From assembly GCA_033856535.1 (NCBI GenBank), contig JAWVEV010000143.1, forward strand, positions 1 through 34,010: a DNA stretch of 34,010 nucleotides. Direction: 5' to 3'. Positions 28,188 to 34,010 of this stretch are shown piece after piece. A program made the translations under genes and the position numbers. This DNA comes from JAWVEV01 sp033856535. Its GTDB lineage: Bacteria; Actinomycetota; Thermoleophilia; Miltoncostaeales; Miltoncostaeaceae. How positions within the stretch are numbered: position 1 is the stretch's first letter; the number at the start of each line of letters is the position of its first letter. The notes under the pieces were generated by a model. That model was not told the DNA's origin and searched no databases. It saw only the letters and a list, made by a program, of their open reading frames with translations.

Positions 28188-28640
28188 GTGCCGACCCGGC
28201 CCGCCGCACCCGCGCCCCGCCCTGCGACGGCCATCCTCCGGGTGCCCGATCCGCGGCGCGCACGGCCCGGCGACTGGGCCCAGCTGATGCGCTTCTGCTG
28301 CGTCGGCGCCTCCGGGTACGTGGTCAACCTCGTGGTCTTCGCGTTGCTCCTGCACGGGGCCAACGCGCACCACATCCTGGCCGCGCTGGGGTCCTTCGCC
28401 GTGTCCTGGTCGACGAACTTCGTCTTCAACAAGTACTGGACCTTCAAGCGCCACGAGCTCCCGGCGCACCTGCAGGCGCTGCGCTACCTGGCCGTGAGCC
28501 TGGTGGCCCTCGGGCTGGGGCTGGTCGCGCTGGAGGGCCTGGTCAGGGCCGGCGTCGACGCGCTGCCGGCCCAGGCGATCGCGATCGCGCTGGCCGTGCC
28601 CGTCAACTTCCTGCTCAACCGCCGCTGGTCCTTCCGCTGA
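28188..28640 (+). CDS. GtrA-like membrane protein (polyprenyl-linked sugar translocation)
   Basis: This 150-residue protein has four membrane helices and the GtrA/DPMS signature: LMRFCCVGASGYVVNLVVFA at helix 1, SWSTNFVFNKYWTFKR between helices 2 and 3, and VPVNFLLNRRWSFR at the C-terminus. GtrA-like proteins help move polyprenyl-phosphate sugars across the membrane or assist glycosyltransferases. GTG 28188 follows a TACCAT box by 8 bases. The two downstream GT-C enzymes that would use such lipid-linked sugars support the role. A foldback element separates it from them. Confidence 0.9.
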   Translation: MPTRPAAPAPRPATAILRVPDPRRARPGDWAQLMRFCCVGASGYVVNLVVFALLLHGANAHHILAALGSFAVSWSTNFVFNKYWTFKRHELPAHLQALRYLAVSLVALGLGLVALEGLVRAGVDALPAQAIAIALAVPVNFLLNRRWSFR

Positions 28641-28647
28641 CCGGGGG

Positions 28648-28818
28648 TAAGGGCCTGTCAAGAAACGTGACGGTCGTGCGGCTGGCGAGCGAAAACCGAG
28701 CGATCCGCCCCGCCCCTCCCTTGGGTCAGTGCCGGGCGCACGGCCCATCGAGGGGCGGGGCGGAGGGCGACGGTTTGCAGCCGCCAGACGCCCGAGCGGC
28801 CTTCTTGACAGGCCCTTA
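28648..28818. mobile_element. MITE-like foldback element flanked by TA
   Basis: TAAGGGCCTGTCAAGAA (28648-28664) and its exact reverse complement (28802-28818) bound 171 bases. Inside, TCCGCCCCGCCCCTC (28704-28718) and GAGGGGCGGGGCGGA (28750-28764) are another exact 15-bp inverted pair around a 31-base loop. The stretches between the two pairs (28677-28703 and 28765-28791) also pair imperfectly. The outermost TA on each side would fit the TA target duplication made by IS630/mariner-type transposases. No transposase is encoded. It fills the gap between the GtrA-like gene and the next glycosyltransferase. An RNA hairpin with a regulatory or terminating role is the alternative. Confidence 0.65.
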
Positions 28819-28824
28819 AGCGCC

Positions 28825-30579
28825 GTGACGCCGATCCGGTCGCCGCGCGCGCGGGCTCTCCTCGCCGCGCTGGCGGCCCTGGTCGGCGCGCTCGCGCTGC
28901 TGGCGGGCCCGGCCGGCGCGCAGGACCCGCCGCCGGGGGTGCCCAAGCCCCCGAAGCCCACCCTGACCGACACCAAGGCTCAGGCGATCGCGGACCGGGA
29001 CGCGCGGATCCGCGACTGGATCGCGAGCAAGAAGATCACCCGGACGATCTCCGAGCTGGACGCCAGCAAGGATCAGTGGACGGCCTGGTACATGAGCGAG
29101 GACGCCGACGGCGAGGAGGTCGTCGAGGCGCAGGCGTTCATCGCCGACGACACCGGCCACGTCGACGAGGTCCGCACCGGGCCGCAGGTCGCCTGGTCGA
29201 TGGCGCGCGGCTACGAGGGGGCCTTCGGCCGGGCCTACACCCGCCTCGCGATCTGGCTGCCGCTCTGCGCGCTCTTCCTGGTGCCGCTGCTCTGGATCCG
29301 GCGGCTGCTGTCGTGGCGGACGCTCGACCTGCTCGTATTGCTGTCGTTCGGCGTCTCGCTGATCTGGTTCAACCGGGGCGAGATCTTCACCTCGACGCCG
29401 CTGGCCTACCCGCCGATGGTCTACCTGGCGGCCCGGCTCACCTGGGTCGGCCTGCGCAAGCGGCCGGCGCCGGCGCCGGCGGATCCCGCGGCCCCGCCCC
29501 CGGCCATGCCCGCCGTCCCGGCCGCGCGCCGGCCGGCCTTCATCGGCTGGTGCCCCACCTGGCTGCTCGCGACCTTCCTGGGGATCACGCTGGCGCTGCG
29601 GTACGGGCTCAACGCCTTCGACGCGAACGTGATCGACGTGGGCTACGCCGGCGTGATCGGCGCGGAGCGGATCCTGAACGGGGCCACGCCGTACGGCACC
29701 TTCCCCTCGGACTGCGGCAGCTGCGACACCTACGGCCCGCTCAACTACATCGCCTACGTGCCCTTCACCCACTTCCTGGGCTGGAGCGGGAGCTGGGACG
29801 ACCTCCCGGCCGCCCACGGCGCGGCGACGATGTTCGACGTGCTCTGCGTGGTCGGGATGCTGGTCCTCGGCTGGCGCCTGTCGGGCCTGCGCCTGGGGAC
29901 CGCGCTGGCGCTCGGCTGGGCCGCCTTCCCGTTCAGCGGCTACGCGCTCGAGAGCAACTCCAACGACGCGCTGGTGAGCGCGATGCTCGTCTGGGGCCTG
30001 GTGCTCGCCGCCCGCCCGGTCGGGCGCGGGCTCTTCCTGGGCCTGGCGGCGGCGGCCAAGTTCACCCCGATCCTGCTGCTGCCGCTCTGGCTGCGCCATC
30101 CCTTCCCACGCGGGGGCGGCGGAAAGCGCGGGCCGCTGTGGGTGCTGGTCGGCGTGGCCGGCTCGGCGGTGCTCACCGCCTGGGTTCTCGCCCTGGACGG
30201 CACCGACGGGATCACGGCCTTCTATGACCGCACCATCGGCTACCAGATCGGCCGCGATTCGCCCTTCTCGATCTGGGGCCAGCATCCCGCGCTGCGCCCG
30301 GTGCAGATCGCGCTGAGCGTCGTCGTGGTCCTCGCCGCGCTTGCGCTGGTGCGCTGGCCGCGCCGGCTCGACCTGCGGTCGATGGCGGCGCTCAGCGGGG
30401 CGCTGACGATCGGCATCCAGCTGACGCTGACCCACTGGTTCTACCTCTACATCCCGTGGTTCCTGCCGTTCGCGCTGCTGGCGCTGCTGCCCGAGTGGCC
30501 CGCGCCGGACGAGGGCGAGACGGCCGAGGCGCCGGCCCGCGCGCCGGCGAGCGCGGCGGCCCCGGCGGTGGCCACGTGA
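28825..30579 (+). CDS. GT87-like membrane glycosyltransferase with N-terminal PepSY-like domain
   Basis: This 584-residue protein has an N-terminal signal-like helix (MTPIRSPRARALLAALAALV...), then about 110 extracytoplasmic residues resembling a PepSY-type unit: AWYMSEDADGEEVVEAQAFI, and DEVRTGPQVAWSMARGYEGA near 115-133. The rest has about ten membrane helices with the GT-C features GYAGVIGAERILNGATPYG and CGSCDTYGPLNYIAYVPF. Such enzymes transfer sugars from polyprenyl phosphate on the outer side of the membrane. GTG 28825 is chosen because it puts the signal helix first; the frame before it is MITE sequence. It overlaps the next glycosyltransferase by 4 bases (GTGA). Confidence 0.8.
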   Translation: MTPIRSPRARALLAALAALVGALALLAGPAGAQDPPPGVPKPPKPTLTDTKAQAIADRDARIRDWIASKKITRTISELDASKDQWTAWYMSEDADGEEVVEAQAFIADDTGHVDEVRTGPQVAWSMARGYEGAFGRAYTRLAIWLPLCALFLVPLLWIRRLLSWRTLDLLVLLSFGVSLIWFNRGEIFTSTPLAYPPMVYLAARLTWVGLRKRPAPAPADPAAPPPAMPAVPAARRPAFIGWCPTWLLATFLGITLALRYGLNAFDANVIDVGYAGVIGAERILNGATPYGTFPSDCGSCDTYGPLNYIAYVPFTHFLGWSGSWDDLPAAHGAATMFDVLCVVGMLVLGWRLSGLRLGTALALGWAAFPFSGYALESNSNDALVSAMLVWGLVLAARPVGRGLFLGLAAAAKFTPILLLPLWLRHPFPRGGGGKRGPLWVLVGVAGSAVLTAWVLALDGTDGITAFYDRTIGYQIGRDSPFSIWGQHPALRPVQIALSVVVVLAALALVRWPRRLDLRSMAALSGALTIGIQLTLTHWFYLYIPWFLPFALLALLPEWPAPDEGETAEAPARAPASAAAPAVAT

Positions 30580-31856
30580 CCCCGCGCCGCGTGCCCTGGA
30601 TGGTCGTCGGCCTGGCCGTGGTCGTCTGGGTGGTGATGCAGTTCGGCTGGTACGCCGACGCGGTGATCACCGACATCCCGGTCTACCGCGAGGCCGGCGA
30701 GGCGATGCTCGACGGGCGGATCCCGTATCGCGACTTCTCGCTCGAGTACCCGCCGCTGGCGGCGGCCCTGTTCGCGCTGGTCGCCCTCGTGCCGCTGCCC
30801 TACGCCGGCGTCTTCTCGGTCGTGATGCTGCTCTGCCTGATCGCCACCGCGCTGTCGGCGCTGGCGATCGCCCGCGAGCTCGACCTGGGCGCCGGGCGCC
30901 AGCTGCTGGCCGGCGTGGCGGTCGCGGTGAGCCCGCTCCTGATCGGAAACCTGGTCGAGAGCCGCTTCGACCTGCTGCTGGCCGCGCTGATGGGCTGGAT
31001 GATCTGGGCCATGGTGGCCGGGCGCTGGCAGCTCGCCTGGACCCTGTTCGGCCTGGCGACGCTGGCCAAGCTGATCCCGCTGATCCTGGCGCCGGTGCTG
31101 GTGCTGTTCCAGCGCCACCGCGAGGGCCTCGCCCGGGCGCTCGCCGGGCTCGTCGGCGGCGTGGGCCTGGCGGCGGCCGGCGTGCTGCCCTTCCTGGTGG
31201 CCTCGCCCGGGGGGACCTGGGACATCGCCCGGTACCACCTCGAGCGCCCGCTGCAGGTCGAGTCGATCGGGTCCGCCTACCTGATCCTGCTCGACAAGCT
31301 GGCCGACATCGGCCTCGCCGTCGAGAACTCCTACGGCAGCCAGGGGCTCTCCGGCGACGGCGCCGCCGCCATCGCGGCGATCTCGAGCGCGGTCCTGGTC
31401 GTGCTGGTCGCGGCGGTGGCGATCACCTTCGCCCTGGGCCTGCGCCGCTCGCGCGCGCCGGGCGACGCGCGCCTCCTGGTGGCCGCCGTCGCGGCCACCC
31501 TGGCCGCCGGCCTGGCGGCGGGGAAGGTGCTCTCGCCGCAGTTCCTGCTCTGGCTGATGCCGGCCGCGTTCCTTATCGCCGGCCGCTACGGGCGGGCCGC
31601 GCTCGGCATCGCGCTGGCCGCCTTCCTGGCGACCGGGATCTACTTCCCGCACCGCTACTGGGACCTGGTCGCGTTCGACGCCCTTCCGGTCGTCCTGCTG
31701 CTGATCCGGGACGCCCTGCTGATCGCGCTGGTGGCCGCCTGCTGGCCCCGACCGCACATCGGCGAGCGCGGTGACGCCGGCCCGCTGGGCCGCGCGTCCG
31801 AGGCCCGCGAGGGCCGCGCCGAGCGGGCCGTGGCCGCCCGCTACCTCACCGACTGA
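30576..31856 (+). CDS. GT87-family polyprenol-phosphate-dependent glycosyltransferase (DUF2029)
   Basis: This 426-residue integral membrane protein has about ten helices. The GT87 pattern is clear: VITDIPVYREAGEAMLDG with the conserved Asp33, then IPYRDFSLEYPPLAAALFA, and a later LATLAKLIPLILAP segment. It would use polyprenyl-phosphate mannose or another hexose on the extracytoplasmic side. GTG 30576 overlaps the upstream gene's stop. Together with the GtrA-like protein and the preceding transferase it forms a small envelope glycosylation set. Acceptor unknown; the secreted repeat protein downstream is one candidate. Confidence 0.88.
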   Translation: MTPRRVPWMVVGLAVVVWVVMQFGWYADAVITDIPVYREAGEAMLDGRIPYRDFSLEYPPLAAALFALVALVPLPYAGVFSVVMLLCLIATALSALAIARELDLGAGRQLLAGVAVAVSPLLIGNLVESRFDLLLAALMGWMIWAMVAGRWQLAWTLFGLATLAKLIPLILAPVLVLFQRHREGLARALAGLVGGVGLAAAGVLPFLVASPGGTWDIARYHLERPLQVESIGSAYLILLDKLADIGLAVENSYGSQGLSGDGAAAIAAISSAVLVVLVAAVAITFALGLRRSRAPGDARLLVAAVAATLAAGLAAGKVLSPQFLLWLMPAAFLIAGRYGRAALGIALAAFLATGIYFPHRYWDLVAFDALPVVLLLIRDALLIALVAACWPRPHIGERGDAGPLGRASEAREGRAERAVAARYLTD

Positions 31857-32276
31857 ACGCCGGCCCCGGCGGGGGCGACCGGGGGGCTCGCAAGCCACCC
31901 GTGCGGTGCGGACCGATCTGCCCGAACGGGGGGTGTCCCGCGGGGGGCCCGGCGATTCAATTGCTCCCGTACTGAAGCAGTCCGGACCGGTCGACGCCGG
32001 TGCCGGTGATCCCACCACAAGGCAGGGACGCTCATGACGAACCGAGGAAACGCACGAGCCGGTTTCCGCGGGGTGCAGACGTCCGGCCCCGACAGAACCC
32101 GATTCGAGCCGCACCCCCCCGGTTCGGCTGCCCAGATCGCGCTCTCCGCGCGCGCGGGCTCGCCCACCTCAAGGGCTTAGCACCACCCCACGGGGCTCCC
32201 GGCGGGCAGGGCCCGTCCGGCTGCACGCGCCCGGATTCCCCACACGCGCGATCGACGTAAGGAGACATCACCCATC
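31857..32276 (+). other. 420-base leader of the repeat-protein gene, no clear major gene
   Basis: This gap holds several short inverted repeats, for example GGAAAC...GTTTCC (within 32040-32075) and GAACCG (near 32038) matched by CGGTTC (near 32110). A 48-codon frame at 32034-32180 has an AGGGA site 6 bases before its ATG, but its Pro/Arg-rich product resembles nothing. An AAGGAG (32259-32264) lies 12 bases before the main ATG. I could not match a known riboswitch. A structured 5' leader with post-transcriptional control is possible. Confidence 0.45.
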
Positions 32277-33926
32277 ATGCGACGCCCCACCAAGAAGATG
32301 AGTCGCTCGTTGCTGGTCGTCGGGACCAGCGCCGCGCTGCTCTCGTTCGGCGGCGCCAACGCCTTCGCCTGTGGTACCGGCGTGTGCGCGCCGAATACCA
32401 ACACCTCGACCCAGACGGCAACCAACAGCCAGATCCTGCCGATTGGTCTGGGCGTCGGGGTCTCCGCTCCCCTGAACCTGAACATTCCGCTGCTCGGCGG
32501 CGGGAGCGCCCCGGTCACCCAGAACAGCACCTCGACCGTGAACTCGACCTCGAAGAACAACGAGGTCAACCAGGTCGTGAACCAGGACTCGGGCACGCCC
32601 GGTCAGCACGGCAACACCAACACGGCGAACCAGACCTCCAAGAACAACCAGATCGCCCCCATCGCGATCACGGGCAGCATCTCCGCCCCGATCAACCTGA
32701 ACCTCCCGCTCGGCCTCCTGAGCCCGGGCTCCAACGGGGGCACGGTCAACCAGGAGAACAGCTCCACCGTCACCGGCCGCTCGGTCAACAACGAGAGCGA
32801 CCAGCGGATGGACCAGCGGGTCACCGGCGGCAGCAACAGCAGCAACAAGGGCGAGCAGATCAACGTCAACAACCAGCTGCTCCCCATCGCGCTCGGCCTC
32901 GGCATCTCGGCGCCGATCAACATCAACGCGCCGATCGCCGTGCTCAGCCCCGACTCCAACAACGGGAACGTCCACCAGAAGAACGACTCGGACGTCCACA
33001 CGGAGTCGCTGAACAACGAGACCGAGCAGACCATGCGTCAGCGGGCCAGCTCGGGCGCGAGCAACGACGCGTCCCAGAAGGCCGTCAGCACCCAGCTGCT
33101 CCCGATTGCGGCCGCGCTCGGCGTCGCCGTGCCGATCAACGTCAACGCCCCGATCGCGGTCCTCTCGCCGGGCTCCAACAACGGCGACGTGTTCCAGAAC
33201 GGTGACTCGGACGTCAACGTCCAGTCGCTGAACAACGACGTCGACCAGAACGTGAATCAGGAGGGCAGCAACGCCGGCTCGAGCAACAAGGCGAGCCAGT
33301 CCTCCAAGAACTCCCAGATCCTCCCGATCGCCCTGGGCATCGGCGCCAGCGCGCCGGTCAACGCCCGCGCGCCGATCGCGATCCTCGCGCCGGACTCCAA
33401 CAACGGCAACGTGCCGCTGCAGAAGGCCGAGGGCGACGTGAACGTCACGTCGACCAACAACCGGGTCAACCAGGACGTGCAGCAGAGGGCCACCAACGGC
33501 GCGCAGAACGACGCGACGCAGGCCGCCATCAGCCAGCAGATCCTCCCCGTGGCCGCCGCCCTCGGCGCGGCCGCGCCGGTGAACGCGATCGCGCCGGTCG
33601 CCCTGCTCGACTGGGGCGTCAACAACGGTGACCGGACCCAGCACACCGAGACCACGGTGAACGCCGAGTCCATCAACAACGACGTGAACCAGGAGGCCAC
33701 GCAGGCCGGTGGCGGTACGTCCACCGCGACCCTGCAGTCGATGTCGGCGAACGCGGCTGACTCGGACGTACAGTCCTCGCCCGAGCAGAAGCCCGCCGCC
33801 ACCGGCGTCGCGGCCCCGATCAACAACCCGCAGCTGCCGGTGTCGGTCCTCGGCCAGACCCTGCAGACGCTGACCTCGTTCCTCACCAACCCGCTCGGGC
33901 TGCTGAAGGGCTTCCTGGGCCTCTAA
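32277..33926 (+). CDS. Secreted protein with six ~74-residue amyloid-like repeats
   Basis: This is a 549-residue protein with a Sec signal (basic start, LLVVGTSAALLSFGGANAFA). Six repeats begin at about residues 52, 125, 200, 273, 347 and 421 and have the form Q-I/L-LPI...LG...APINxNAPIAVLSP.SNNG.V, then an N/Q ladder such as SLNNDVDQNVNQ. A partial seventh PI segment lies near 518, and the C-terminus is hydrophobic (FLTNPLGLLKGFLGL). Ser/Gln/Asn spacing recalls curlin repeats, and PI...API...NN recalls chaplins without their cysteines; neither match is firm. Only two cysteines (32, 37) exist, right after the signal. No LPxTG or enzyme motif. A surface fibre or coat protein is the best inference. 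Confidence 0.85.
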   Translation: MRRPTKKMSRSLLVVGTSAALLSFGGANAFACGTGVCAPNTNTSTQTATNSQILPIGLGVGVSAPLNLNIPLLGGGSAPVTQNSTSTVNSTSKNNEVNQVVNQDSGTPGQHGNTNTANQTSKNNQIAPIAITGSISAPINLNLPLGLLSPGSNGGTVNQENSSTVTGRSVNNESDQRMDQRVTGGSNSSNKGEQINVNNQLLPIALGLGISAPININAPIAVLSPDSNNGNVHQKNDSDVHTESLNNETEQTMRQRASSGASNDASQKAVSTQLLPIAAALGVAVPINVNAPIAVLSPGSNNGDVFQNGDSDVNVQSLNNDVDQNVNQEGSNAGSSNKASQSSKNSQILPIALGIGASAPVNARAPIAILAPDSNNGNVPLQKAEGDVNVTSTNNRVNQDVQQRATNGAQNDATQAAISQQILPVAAALGAAAPVNAIAPVALLDWGVNNGDRTQHTETTVNAESINNDVNQEATQAGGGTSTATLQSMSANAADSDVQSSPEQKPAATGVAAPINNPQLPVSVLGQTLQTLTSFLTNPLGLLKGFLGL

Positions 33927-33938
33927 CCACCAACCGAG

Positions 33939-33966
33939 CTCCGGGCCGCCTGCAGGCGGCCCGGAG
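33939..33966 (+). terminator. 28-base perfect palindrome after the repeat-protein gene
   Basis: CTCCGGGCCGCC, TGCA, GGCGGCCCGGAG: a 12-bp stem with a 4-base loop, starting 12 bases past the stop codon. There is no T run after it, as is common for terminators in high-GC actinobacteria. Confidence 0.6.
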
Positions 33967-33995
33967 GGGCGCGCTCCCCCGCGTCCACCTCGGCG

Positions 33996-34010
33996 CCCCC
34001 CCCCCCCCCC
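33996..34010. other. 15-C homopolymer at the window end
   Basis: The last 15 bases are all C. This is most likely an assembly edge or sequencing artefact rather than biology. Confidence 0.6.

Noticed and set aside
32034..32180. 48-codon frame in the repeat-protein leader as a real gene
   Set aside because: It has a fair ribosome site, but the product is Pro/Arg/Ser-rich with no motif; kept only as a possible leader element.

Overview
The window is about 34 kb of very GC-rich DNA. Genes are tightly packed, there are many GTG/TTG starts, and 4-base ATGA/GTGA stop-start overlaps are common. TA(C)CAT-like -10 boxes often sit only 6-9 bases before the start codon. Gene content (tandem FabF-type synthases, GT87-type glycosyltransferases, vapBC modules, ATP-type PEP carboxykinase) and codon use suggest a high-GC actinobacterium, perhaps of the Thermoleophilia/Solirubrobacterales type. 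That assignment is inference. I see no rRNA, tRNA or CRISPR.

1-9.4 kb, core metabolism. The 5' end of an S9-type peptidase gene leaves on the minus strand. A plus-strand fatty acid synthesis operon follows: fabD (CTG start, overlapping a short upstream ORF), fabG and two fabF-type ketosynthases. It runs by short overlaps into a small membrane protein and purU, and metH comes 43 bases later. No acyl carrier protein or fabH gene is present.

9.4-18.2 kb, accessory stretch. Two toxin-antitoxin modules (FitA/VapB-VapC and Phd-VapC) and the C-terminal remnant of a third antitoxin lie among small secreted or membrane proteins that I cannot name. Inside is a three-gene cassette: a membrane protein, a winged-helix regulator and a cis-prenyltransferase, behind a palindrome-containing promoter.

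18.2-28.0 kb, mixed housekeeping genes: a DEAD-box helicase with a long leader and possible AUC start, a conserved protein distantly like MetE/UROD, a protein with an internal repeat, a cupin, an NCS1-like permease overlapping pckA (with a clear terminator), a divergent enoyl-CoA hydratase/ketopantoate reductase pair, and ddl coupled to an aminotransferase.

28.2-34.0 kb, cell envelope: a GtrA-like flippase, a TA-flanked foldback element that looks like a MITE, two GT87-like integral membrane glycosyltransferases (one with an N-terminal PepSY-like extracytoplasmic domain), a 420-base leader without an obvious major gene, and a secreted 549-residue protein. The secreted protein has six repeats of about 74 residues, with N/Q ladders like curli and PI..API segments faintly like chaplins. 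It is the best candidate here for something undescribed. The window ends in a 15-C homopolymer, probably a contig edge.
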